Assembly (NCBI GenBank): GCA_002968845.1
Contig: PVBG01000001.1
Location: forward strand, 310,001 to 374,000
Source: Neorhizobium tomejilense
Lineage (GTDB): Bacteria; Pseudomonadota; Alphaproteobacteria; Rhizobiales; Rhizobiaceae
Reading direction: 5' to 3'
Length of the DNA stretch: 64,000 nt
Shown: one piece after another, positions 56,795 to 64,000 of the stretch
Position numbering within the stretch: the first letter of the stretch is position 1
Layout: each line of letters opens with the position of its first letter
Notes under the pieces: model-generated
Told to the model about the DNA's origin: nothing
The model's database searches: none
What the model saw: the letters and a program-made list of their open reading frames with translations, nothing else
Made by a program: the position numbers and the translations under genes

Positions 56795-57213
56795 GGAGGC
56801 TCCCACAAAGTCTTGAACGTCATCTAAGGTATGACGTTGGGTACGGCTCAAGCGGAAATTTCAAGAATTTGATGGCTGCTATTCCGCTCAGGTGCGAAGC
56901 AGCCGGGGTGCATTCGGCCGGTATTCTGATGGGCCTGCGGGCAGCCTATCGCTTTCGTGTCGCGCAGAATACGGGAAGCATCCAGCGCACCAGGTCCGCT
57001 GCTGGCGCTTCCGCGCGATGCCCTGGCCTCCGTCGTACGAGATGAATGGGATCGCGAGATATCGCGGTTGTTCTATGTTCGAGCGAATAGCCAAGCACAG
57101 TCGGTCGCCACGGCATTTGCGATCCCTACCGGGCTTCTGCAATCTTTGGTTTGTAATAGCGAGCCGGACGCGCTATCGAGACAGAGGCATTGCAGGTGAT
57201 CGCAGGTGGGACA
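56795..57213 (+). other. Intergenic region, no gene recognised
   Basis: About 420 bases between divergent genes. A plus-strand frame in the middle (REASSAPGPLLALPRDALASVVRDEWDRE) has coding-like composition but no start, no family and no continuation. Promoters of both neighbours are expected here. Confidence 0.35.
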
Positions 57214-57732
57214 ATGCGCGTGGCAGTTGGACTTTTCTGGGCGCTAGCCCTTTCAGGCTGTGTTTCGCAGCAGCAGGATGCAAATCTTGCTGCCTCTATC
57301 AAGCCAGCATCGCCATCGGAATCATCTATTAGCGGGGAACAGTTGCGATCATGCTTTGCAGCGGCCCCCAAAATACAAGAAAAACTCAAGCCGGACAGTG
57401 TTGCCCAATACAGTCAGGCTGCCACCTATAAACTTGCGTCTCTGATGAAGCGGAGCCCGGACGACATTCCTCAATATGCAAGCTTCGTTCGTGGATATGT
57501 ATTTCCTTACGAGGCGACCAGTGTTTTCGGAACCAACCGGTTCAATGCACTCTGCTACTTCGGTGACCCGGGAAGTGGGACGCGGTTTTCGGCCATGATA
57601 GTCACCGATAGCTTAGGTTCGGTAAGAAAAACGGAAATGGTTGGAGCCGTCGTTGAAGCATATGAGAAGCTTTCCGGGAAGGAAATCTCGAACCTCAAAA
57701 GAGCGGCGTTGGTAATGTCGATACCTTACTGA
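57214..57732 (+). CDS. Putative lipoprotein
   Basis: From ATG 57214 the 172-residue product starts MRVAVGLFWALALSGCVSQQ, with lipobox LSGC at about residue 16. It is then helical (AQYSQAATYKLASLMKRSPDDIPQYA) and contains LCYFGDPGSGTRFSAM. Probably an outer-membrane lipoprotein; function unknown. Confidence 0.65.
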   Translation: MRVAVGLFWALALSGCVSQQQDANLAASIKPASPSESSISGEQLRSCFAAAPKIQEKLKPDSVAQYSQAATYKLASLMKRSPDDIPQYASFVRGYVFPYEATSVFGTNRFNALCYFGDPGSGTRFSAMIVTDSLGSVRKTEMVGAVVEAYEKLSGKEISNLKRAALVMSIPY

Positions 57733-57794
57733 CGGTTCAAATCGACGTTATTCACTCAAATACGTCATCTGATCTTTTTGGTGGACTCGTGGTT

Positions 57795-58592
57795 TCACTT
57801 TCGGAAGATATAGCGCGGTTCGTCAGATTCCGGATCAGCTTCACATTTGCCGTTTCGAAACCACTTGCTGTCGTAGCAGTTTCGCAGTGCATGGTGGTTG
57901 AGACGCTCCAGGCGTTGCTCCGCTATAGAACGCCACCACCTTGCTTCTATCGTCGGCCATTGGTCTATAGGCAGTAGGCACACCTGTACCTGCTCACCGC
58001 TCGTATCACACTGCAGACGGGTCCGCTCCAGGAGCCCAACCAGGGCGCGTGCACTGCGTTGATCTGCTGGAGGCGAAGCGTCGAGGCCTTCAGTCCCGCC
58101 CCATCTCGCCGCCGACCGTGTTACCTCGTCCTCTCCAGCGATTTCCGCCATTGGAGGTATGCGGATGACACGCCCTCCGGAAGAATAGGCGTCGACGAAG
58201 CCATTTACCATTTGTGGGCCTCGACCTTCGGTGTCTGTCCCAATGACCGAAAGCACCTGCGTACGATGCTTCTCCGCATTCGGTGATCCGGGCACGGCAC
58301 GGAACCGATATGTAAACGTTCCATTCTCGGGATATCGCAGTTGTATCTCCGCGTACCGGCGTTGGATACGCACTGTCGTGGTTGTAGAATCGCTCGCATT
58401 CGCACCCCAATCCTCAAGCCCGACCGGAAGATGGTAGATAGTCACGACACCGCCCTGTTCCAGAAGTTCGCCTGCGACGTCTATCGTCAGATCGGTGATA
58501 GGGGCAGCCGCACTGTTGGCAACAGAGAGCAGGAACATCATCCCGAAAAACAGCCCTCGCGATGATATCCTGCTTGGATTGGCGAAAATCAT
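57795..58592 (-). CDS. Exported protein of unknown function
   Basis: From ATG 58592 the 265-residue product starts MIFANPSRISSRGLFFGMMF, a signal peptide ending near SAAA. The mature part has a beta-rich body (VVTIYHLPVGLEDWG, TTTVRIQRRYAEIQLRYPENGTFTYRF) and a C-terminal helix with four Cys (LQCDTSGEQVQVCLLPI, LRNCYDSKWFRNGKCEAD) that could form two disulfides. Periplasmic or secreted; no family recognised. Confidence 0.65.
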   Translation of the reverse strand: MIFANPSRISSRGLFFGMMFLLSVANSAAAPITDLTIDVAGELLEQGGVVTIYHLPVGLEDWGANASDSTTTTVRIQRRYAEIQLRYPENGTFTYRFRAVPGSPNAEKHRTQVLSVIGTDTEGRGPQMVNGFVDAYSSGGRVIRIPPMAEIAGEDEVTRSAARWGGTEGLDASPPADQRSARALVGLLERTRLQCDTSGEQVQVCLLPIDQWPTIEARWWRSIAEQRLERLNHHALRNCYDSKWFRNGKCEADPESDEPRYIFRK

Positions 58593-58771
58593 GAGCTTTC
58601 CCACCGATGAATTTCCGTTCTGCGAAATACTCGCCCATGCGAGTTGGCGCTATCCCGTCGGGGCCGTAATATCGGCTAAAGAAGGACGTCATCAAGTGGG
58701 GTTGCGGAGCCAAATCTGATATGGATGGCGGCGATGTTCGTGAACCTTCCCCTTCGGCGGATGGCCTAGTG

Positions 58772-59272
58772 ATGGAGCGGATTTTCATCATCGGTAATGG
58801 TGGAAGTGGCAAGACCTGGCTTGCCGAGCAATTGGCTGAGAAACTCGGAGTTCCCGTTTTTCATCTCGATGATCTTCACTGGCTCCCAAATTTTGTCGGA
58901 GAGCGTCCTCGCCATGAACGCGATCAACTGGTCGCTGAGGCTGCGGATGGTCGTTCTTGGATCATCGAGGGCCTTTATGGCTCCATCCTGAAGCAGGTTT
59001 TCTCGCGAGTAACGACGCTGATCTGGCTCGACGTCCCTGATGAAGAGTGCATCTCAAACCTCGTTCAGCGCGGCCAAACTGGTGGAGGAACAGCCGAACA
59101 ATTTGAGGAGCTGCTAGCCTATACCCGTGGCTATCGGCTCCGGAAGAATCACCTCAACTCGTTCGATGCCCACCGCTGGTTCTTCGATCAGCACCCCCTA
59201 CAGAAGTTCAGGCTATCAAGCCGTCCGGAGATGGCAGCCTTCTTGGGTAAAGTTCCACACGATTTCAGGTAG
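58772..59272 (+). CDS. P-loop adenylate-kinase-like/FlaR-like topology modulation protein
   Basis: The 166-residue protein starts MERIFIIGNGGSGKTWLAEQ, with the Walker A loop at residues 8-15, then LGVPVFHLDDLHW and WIIEGLYGSILKQVF, the pattern of the small FlaR-type (adenylate-kinase-related) proteins sometimes called DNA topology modulation proteins. ATP binding is clear; its substrate is not. It overlaps the next gene on the other strand by eight bases at the 3' ends. Confidence 0.75.
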   Translation: MERIFIIGNGGSGKTWLAEQLAEKLGVPVFHLDDLHWLPNFVGERPRHERDQLVAEAADGRSWIIEGLYGSILKQVFSRVTTLIWLDVPDEECISNLVQRGQTGGGTAEQFEELLAYTRGYRLRKNHLNSFDAHRWFFDQHPLQKFRLSSRPEMAAFLGKVPHDFR

Positions 59273-60194
59273 AAGGCCGCAGGCTGGATAACAAACGGGG
59301 ATATGTCGGCGCGAGCTTTCTCAAGATCGCGGCCGCTTCTGCATCACGACCAACCACCAGGGGGAATTGGAGCGACCCGATCAACAGGGCCTGTTTTGAA
59401 GCTATCCCCGCCGCGTCGGCTTGATCGATTCGTGCAAGGCATGTTGCTGCATCGTTTAGTCGCCTCGCGCCCACTCGTACGGCGAAATGGATCAGGTGGC
59501 CCCGCAAGTCGTCGCTGCATCCGCCCTCGATCATGCTCGCAAGACGCTGAGCGGCCTCTTCGTTGCCAACCGTGCCCTCCGGCACATGTTGCGGGTGCTT
59601 CATCGAGAGCCATCGCAGCGCAGCGGGCAGTGAAGCCCGGATGACGTCATCTTCCTGAACCACCCGCACGCGGCGGAAATGGGTCCGCATCGTGTAGGGA
59701 TCGCCATAGTCGATGGTTTCGGCTCTCCACGCGGTCAGGAAATCATCCAACGGTAGGGTCGCGAAGGGGTAACCTTGCGGGTCATGCATCGTCACTCCTT
59801 CGTCATCGACGGCAAGGACCACGAGGTAGTGATCCGCTCCGATGGGACCGTTCATGCCGGGCTGATGCCGCAGGTGACCCATCTCCACGGGGCCGACCCA
59901 GACCGGGCCATCGGAGAGCGCCAGCTTGAGCTGGGCGAGGGCATCCTCTTTACTGTTGCTCTTGGTGACGGCTGAGGTCCAGCCCATCGCGTCCAGAGCA
60001 GCATCGAAACCGGCTTCAGGGGTCCATCCGTAAGGATCAAAGAATGGCAGCGTGCCGCCAAGAAGTTGCATCCCGAAGGGACTGCTGGTCGCGAACTCTA
60101 TGGCCACGGTCGACGGCGCGTCCGCTCCCAACATCATTGCAAAAGAGTTGGCGTAGCAATACGGCCCGGAGCCGACATAGGGGACATGTTTCAT
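59265..60194 (-). CDS. C39/BtrH-like cysteine-peptidase-fold protein
   Basis: The 309-residue protein begins with a catalytic-type motif GSGPYCYANSFAMMLG (Cys at about 13) and later has IGADHYLVVLAVDDEGVTMHDPQG, giving a Cys-His-Asp arrangement of the papain-like C39/BtrH fold. The family includes peptidases and acyl or peptide transferases of antibiotic biosynthesis. The C-terminal 110 residues are helical and unrelated. Predicted cytosolic. Substrate unknown; no biosynthesis genes adjoin it. Confidence 0.6.
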   Translation of the reverse strand: MKHVPYVGSGPYCYANSFAMMLGADAPSTVAIEFATSSPFGMQLLGGTLPFFDPYGWTPEAGFDAALDAMGWTSAVTKSNSKEDALAQLKLALSDGPVWVGPVEMGHLRHQPGMNGPIGADHYLVVLAVDDEGVTMHDPQGYPFATLPLDDFLTAWRAETIDYGDPYTMRTHFRRVRVVQEDDVIRASLPAALRWLSMKHPQHVPEGTVGNEEAAQRLASMIEGGCSDDLRGHLIHFAVRVGARRLNDAATCLARIDQADAAGIASKQALLIGSLQFPLVVGRDAEAAAILRKLAPTYPRLLSSLRPST

Positions 60195-60309
60195 GAAATT
60201 GCCTCCGAGATGGGTACGAGAGGCAAGACAAGTGCGGCATTTTCACAAAAATTGTCAACCGCCGCTGCGTACCAGAGCCATATCCGGATGCGGCCCAAAG
60301 CAGAAGATT

Positions 60310-60771
60310 TCACTCAATGATCTTCTCCATCGGATAACCGGGCATCCGCCCCCAGAACACTGGTGGACCGGCGTCCTGATATCCCATGGAGTGGTAGAAC
60401 CGCTGCGCTGTCTGAGTGCTCGTGAGACGAACGAGCGAATTGCCCCGGTTCAGCAGGATTTGCTCCAGGGCCATGACCATGGCTGTGCTTACCCCTCTGA
60501 AGCGAGCGTCTGGCAGGATGTAATTCAAGGTGATTTCACCACTTCGGGTCGCTCCCCCGACCGAGCAAATGGCTCCATCGTGCTCGGCCACCAGGAGCCT
60601 TTGGTCTGGGGATTTTAACCAGCGGCGAAAGTTCTCCGCTGTTTTGTTCGAAAGCCACATGCTCAGAACGCTTTCGTCCCGCTGGTGATCGGAAACGCAC
60701 AGTTCCTCAATGGATCGCCGTATGACCCTGACAGCTTGTTCGGCGTCCTCGGAATTGGCAGCACGTATCAT
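60310..60771 (-). CDS. GNAT family N-acetyltransferase
   Basis: The 153-residue protein MIRAANSEDAEQAVRVIRRS has the GNAT fold, with the acetyl-CoA-binding segment NYILPDARFRGVSTAMVMALEQILLNRG and the C-terminal AQRFYHSMGYQDAGPP. It acetylates an unknown amine. It is cytosolic and a single gene here. Confidence 0.85.
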   Translation of the reverse strand: MIRAANSEDAEQAVRVIRRSIEELCVSDHQRDESVLSMWLSNKTAENFRRWLKSPDQRLLVAEHDGAICSVGGATRSGEITLNYILPDARFRGVSTAMVMALEQILLNRGNSLVRLTSTQTAQRFYHSMGYQDAGPPVFWGRMPGYPMEKIIE

Positions 60772-60790
60772 GGTTGAAGCGTCCGCCGGT

Positions 60791-61273
60791 TCACTTATCT
60801 GGCTTCGGGAATTTTTCCGCGTCTATTCTGCGGACATAAACCGCCTCAACAGCCGCAGCGAAAAGCGCGCTGTCCACGATCCCAAGCACACGGTAGCGAA
60901 TGACGAGTGGCGTCGGCCCCATAGGAGAGCTTTGACCGGTCGGGTGGACAAGCGTGATCAAGTCGCCCGGATGGATTGATAGTTGTCGTGACAGGTTTGC
61001 ACTGACGTACCCGCCTTCGCCGAGCCTGAACTTATCCAGCGCGCCATCGCTGGTAGAACTTGAAAGAGCTTTGAGGACAGAGATGTTATCGGCCTCGATA
61101 CCAAAGATCAAAACCCCGCGACTCTCGCCCGCTACTGTGGCTAAAGCCTGTCCCTCGACGGCCGAATCTGGAGACCGTCTGCTGTGTCCAGATTCCATGC
61201 CGACCGCAAGATTGGGCAAACAAAGCGCGAAGAAAAGTGCCCATAAGGAATAGCAAAGTTCTGAGAGTTTCAT
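60791..61273 (-). CDS. Exported stand-alone LolC/E (MacB)-type periplasmic domain
   Basis: The 160-residue product has a signal peptide (MKLSELCYSLWALFFALCLPN) and then a domain that reads like the periplasmic core of lipoprotein-releasing ABC permeases: VEGQALATVAGESRGVLIFGIEADN, FRLGEGGYVSANLSRQLSIHPGDLITLVHPTG and VIRYRVLGIVDSALF. In LolC/LolE this domain sits between membrane helices; here helices and ABC partner are missing. It therefore looks like a domain captured and exported on its own. Role unknown; it might bind lipoproteins or LolA, or act as a decoy. Confidence 0.65.
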   Translation of the reverse strand: MKLSELCYSLWALFFALCLPNLAVGMESGHSRRSPDSAVEGQALATVAGESRGVLIFGIEADNISVLKALSSSTSDGALDKFRLGEGGYVSANLSRQLSIHPGDLITLVHPTGQSSPMGPTPLVIRYRVLGIVDSALFAAAVEAVYVRRIDAEKFPKPDK

Positions 61274-61415
61274 GGCGTTTTCCCATTCCGCTTACCGCGC
61301 CGTATCTATGCGACGACCCATCCTCGACCACACGTCAGCATGTCAGGCTCGTCAGCGCCTGCAACCGCCCGGTCGTGGCGGATTCGAGAATTCGTCCATT
61401 CGGTCAACCAGTGGA

Positions 61416-61580
61416 TCATGGCTTAGATAAAGATTGGCGTCGGGCTTCTGCTTCTCTTTGTGCATGTTTTTTCGCGTCGTCACCTCCCGTCGCCATCAAA
61501 ATAAGCGACATCAACGCGATGACAACGACCCCGGCGAGGGCTTTCAAAGCGGCTGCTCGACCTTCCTTACTGGACCTCAT
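61416..61580 (-). CDS. Small membrane protein with charged tail
   Basis: From ATG 61580 the roughly 54-residue product reads MRSSKEGRAAALKALAGVVV, then a membrane helix to ILMATGG and a Lys/Arg/Ala-rich tail. AGGGA lies about 10 bases upstream of this ATG. It precedes no operon partner on its strand. A real small membrane protein is likely but not proven. Confidence 0.45.
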   Translation of the reverse strand: MRSSKEGRAAALKALAGVVVIALMSLILMATGGDDAKKHAQREAEARRQSLSKP

Positions 61581-61746
61581 CTCCAATTCATCCCTCACCA
61601 TAACCTGTTGCGGAAACATCATGCCTTCTGCGGGGCCGCCTCGCCAGATGCCGATACGTCTTGAGGTTGATTAACGTGACGCCAGATGCTCCTATGTGGT
61701 TCATCGCAGCAACTCCTTTTCCGTCGTGTGATATAGACGAGTGGTC

Positions 61747-63600
61747 ATGTCGATTTCAGATGTCATTTATCGCCCGTTCGAAACTTTGATCCGGCCGCTT
61801 GATATTCCACACCGACCACTGCCTTCAACGGGGCCGGTTGCCGTCCTTCTCCACTTCATTTCGATGTTTCGCGGGGTGCTCATCACTCTCGCAGTCGTCT
61901 CTATGACCGTCGAAGCCATCAATTTGAGCATAGTTTGGGGGGTGTCTGTCGTGGTTGACGGCGTCGGCCAGCAGGGTGCAACCGCCTTCCTGCAGAGCGA
62001 ATGGCCACTCCTGACTTTCCTCGGATTGCTGTTGTTTCCAGGGCTGCCTGTCGCGTCGTTCCTGCTGAATACTCTCAGGTCCCATACGCTCGGCGTCGCA
62101 ATGCCGGTCGCTATTCAGTGGCAAGGCCACAAAGCGGTTGAGCGACAAGACATAGCCTTCTTTCACGACCTTTTCGCTGGGCAGGTCGCCTCACGGCTGT
62201 CTCAGGTCGCATCAGCCGTCCAGCAGCAAATTATCGCCGCGTTCCAAACGATTCCCCGTTTCATCCTCTCGATGGCCGGGTCCGTCCTGCTTCTCGCTGC
62301 CTTGTCCTGGCAACTGGCTCTGCCAGTCGTCGTATGGATCGTACTCAACGTCGCGCTGGCGGTGAAGATGGCACCGATCTTCACGGAACGCTCCCGGCGT
62401 ACCGCAAAGCGGCGCAGCCTCATCGCGGGCACAATCAACGATCTCTACAGCAATATGCCGATGATCAAGCAGTTTGCGGCAGAGGATAGCGAGGCCGGGG
62501 CCATTCGCCGTGTGCTTCAAAATTCGGTGACTACGCAACATAGCGAGCAGCGCATATATCGGACTTCGGAACTGATCGTCGTCGTCCTGAATACCGGGCT
62601 TTGGATTGCTATTCTTTCCATTGGGCTGTCCGGCATGGTCAAAAGTTTTGTCACGGTGGGGGAGTTCGTCGCGTCGGTTGCTATCCTGCAGCGCCTGTCA
62701 GGCCACACTTTCACTTTCCTCCAGATGGGGCAGCAGATTTTCCAGGCGATAGGCACGATCAAGGATGCGATGCCGGTGATGACAACCCCGCCGACTATCA
62801 CGGACCCTCCTGATGCCAAAGAAATTGAAGTCCCCAAAGGAGAGGTTCGGTTCCAGGACGTCTGCTTCTCTTACCGGGCTGGAAAGCAGGTGATCGAAAA
62901 TCTTTCTCTCACCGTCAAATCAGGTGAGAAAGTTGGACTGGTCGGATTGTCAGGTGCCGGGAAGACGACGTTGGTGAGCCTGCTTCTGCGGTTCTACGAC
63001 ATTAAGGAGGGCGCGATCCTGATCGATGGGCAGGACATCCGCTCTGTCACCCAGGCAAGCCTTCGCCGGAACATAGGCGTCATCGCCCAGGATGTCGCAC
63101 TCCTTCATCGTTCCGTCGGTGACAATATCCGGTACGGGCGGCCTGAAGCATCGCAAGAGGAAGTCGAAGAGGCGGCGAGAACAGCTCGGGCCGATGCCTT
63201 CATTGCCGATCTGGCAGATGGCGAAGGCCGAAAAGGTTACATGGCATATGTTGGTGATCGCGGCATCAAGTTATCAGGAGGTCAGCGTCAGCGGGTTGCC
63301 ATCGCGCGTGTCCTTTTAAAAGACGCGCCGATTTTGGTGCTCGATGAGGCGACGTCCGCCCTCGATAGCGAATCTGAAGCGGCGATCCAGGACAGGCTCA
63401 GCCTGGTGATGGAAGGCAAGACGGTCATAGCTATTGCCCACCGCCTTTCGACTATCGCGAAGATGGACCGAATTGTCGTCCTTGATGGCGGCCGCATCGT
63501 CGAAGAAGGCACTCCCAACGAACTCGTGGATCGGGATGGCCTGTTCTCACGCCTCTGGAAGCGTCAGACCGGCGGTTTCATGCCTGAGGAACTCGAATGA
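61747..63600 (+). CDS. ABC exporter, fused permease/ATPase
   Basis: The roughly 617-residue protein has an N-terminal six-helix membrane domain (about 45-330) and a C-terminal ATPase with Walker A GLSGAGKTT, Q-loop AQDVALLHRS, signature LSGGQRQRVAIARVLL, Walker B ILVLDEATSALD and H-loop AHRLS. This is the MsbA-type half-transporter architecture, exporting lipids, peptides or drugs as a dimer; substrate unknown. The ATG at 61747 is used; a GTG two codons upstream is an alternative. A membrane-protein gene follows at 63779, perhaps as part of the same operon. Confidence 0.92.
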   Translation: MSISDVIYRPFETLIRPLDIPHRPLPSTGPVAVLLHFISMFRGVLITLAVVSMTVEAINLSIVWGVSVVVDGVGQQGATAFLQSEWPLLTFLGLLLFPGLPVASFLLNTLRSHTLGVAMPVAIQWQGHKAVERQDIAFFHDLFAGQVASRLSQVASAVQQQIIAAFQTIPRFILSMAGSVLLLAALSWQLALPVVVWIVLNVALAVKMAPIFTERSRRTAKRRSLIAGTINDLYSNMPMIKQFAAEDSEAGAIRRVLQNSVTTQHSEQRIYRTSELIVVVLNTGLWIAILSIGLSGMVKSFVTVGEFVASVAILQRLSGHTFTFLQMGQQIFQAIGTIKDAMPVMTTPPTITDPPDAKEIEVPKGEVRFQDVCFSYRAGKQVIENLSLTVKSGEKVGLVGLSGAGKTTLVSLLLRFYDIKEGAILIDGQDIRSVTQASLRRNIGVIAQDVALLHRSVGDNIRYGRPEASQEEVEEAARTARADAFIADLADGEGRKGYMAYVGDRGIKLSGGQRQRVAIARVLLKDAPILVLDEATSALDSESEAAIQDRLSLVMEGKTVIAIAHRLSTIAKMDRIVVLDGGRIVEEGTPNELVDRDGLFSRLWKRQTGGFMPEELE

Positions 63601-63778
63601 TCACGCTCGTCAGCCTTGAATTCTTTCCCACCTTTGCGCGTGGGCCGTCACGAAAGTTCCTGCTGCCCCAAAGCCGCCAACAGGTTTGCCGACCTTCATT
63701 GACGCGAGATCAACGCCGTGATCGTCATGACAATCATGGTGTCCAGCAACGGGGCACTTCTTTCCAAAAGGGACTCGC

Positions 63779-64000
63779 ATGACCGACTTGACAGGCAAGC
63801 CACCTGCAACAAGCCGCGTGGCATCTCTCGCCTTCCTATTGGCTTGGGCCGCGTTATGGTCGGCCTGGCTCTCCATTGCGATGACACGTTCATACATCCA
63901 CTACGGCGACTTAAACTTCGGTGCCACAACGTGGCTCCTCCCGCTCTTCGTGGTGCCATTGATCTTGGTACTTCCCGCTATTGCCACTGTTGGGCTAGAG
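63779..64000 (+). CDS. Membrane protein (truncated by window end)
   Basis: The first 74 codons of a protein, MTDLTGKPPATSRVASLAFL, show two hydrophobic segments (ASLAFLLAWAALWSAWLSIAM and WLLPLFVVPLILVLPAIATV). It is probably a multi-pass membrane protein. It lies about 180 bases downstream of the ABC exporter on the same strand, so it may be part of the same export unit. The rest is outside the window. Confidence 0.6.
   Translation, partial: MTDLTGKPPATSRVASLAFLLAWAALWSAWLSIAMTRSYIHYGDLNFGATTWLLPLFVVPLILVLPAIATVGLE

Noticed and set aside
56957..57199. 80-codon plus-strand frame with coding-like composition
   Set aside because: No family, no good start, and it runs into the promoter region of the lipoprotein gene.
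63597..63782. 61-codon frame overlapping the ABC exporter stop and the next start
   Set aside because: The ATGA overlaps at both ends are suggestive, but the sequence is Arg/Gln-rich without structure or family; it is more likely untranslated spacer.

Overview
The window looks like a chromosome segment of a Rhizobiales alphaproteobacterium, most likely Rhizobiaceae; the genus cannot be fixed from sequence alone. Evidence: GC-rich genes with strong Shine-Dalgarno sites, a DUF1127 protein, an alpha-type SspB followed by a DUF4169 protein and a ribbon-helix-helix protein, and a circularly permuted (two-piece) tmRNA gene. No rRNA, tRNA or CRISPR array was seen.

Core region (1 to about 30,530). 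From the left: two paralogous small exported proteins; a chemoreceptor/CheW pair; a SCO-type copper chaperone; PrmA; a DUF1127 protein; an M24 aminopeptidase P; AzlC/AzlD amino-acid exporter; nicotinamidase PncA; the decayed 3' half of a LysR regulator; a DUF2778 protein; an M20 amidohydrolase; an MDR oxidoreductase; a UvrD/PcrA helicase translationally coupled to a small P-loop kinase; an RND efflux adaptor/pump pair; a 6-phosphogluconate-dehydrogenase-like reductase; a D-lactate dehydrogenase-type flavoenzyme; a large AsmA protein; and sspB-DUF4169-RHH. These are ordinary housekeeping and accessory chromosomal genes.

Junction (about 30,240 to 30,935). Two tmRNA (ssrA) genes lie in tandem on the minus strand, both encoding the tag ANDNNAKGYALAA. 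The left copy keeps its coding piece but is cut in the T arm of its acceptor piece after 30,531. The right copy is complete and diverged, with compensatory stem changes. The simplest reading is that an integrative element entered the T arm of the resident ssrA and carries its own replacement ssrA at its end. The next four minus-strand genes (30,996-36,673) are the likely integration module: three large tyrosine recombinases and a small coiled-coil protein, mostly overlapping and recalling Tn554-type tnpA/B/C.

Island cargo (about 36.7 kb to the right end). Base composition falls and short genes alternate in strand with many independent units. A 5'-truncated dnaE2 fragment is followed by a dense array (38.7-57.7 kb) of small cytosolic, secreted or lipoprotein genes. 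Several resemble immunity proteins of polymorphic-toxin systems (Rap1a/Tai, Imm40, Imm26, a DUF6678-like protein, CPCC and other zinc-ribbon proteins, an exported RraB-like protein), yet no toxin gene is visible. The array contains a four-member family of small exported proteins, two pairs of large direct repeats with duplicated genes, a frameshifted DUF1036-like gene and a transposase fragment. It resembles an orphan-immunity archipelago.

The right end (55.7-64 kb) has higher GC and holds a MerR-type regulator, exported proteins, a P-loop kinase, a C39/BtrH-like peptidase, a GNAT acetyltransferase, an exported stand-alone LolC/E-type periplasmic domain, an ABC exporter and the start of a membrane protein. 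The far end of the island was not found and probably lies outside the window.
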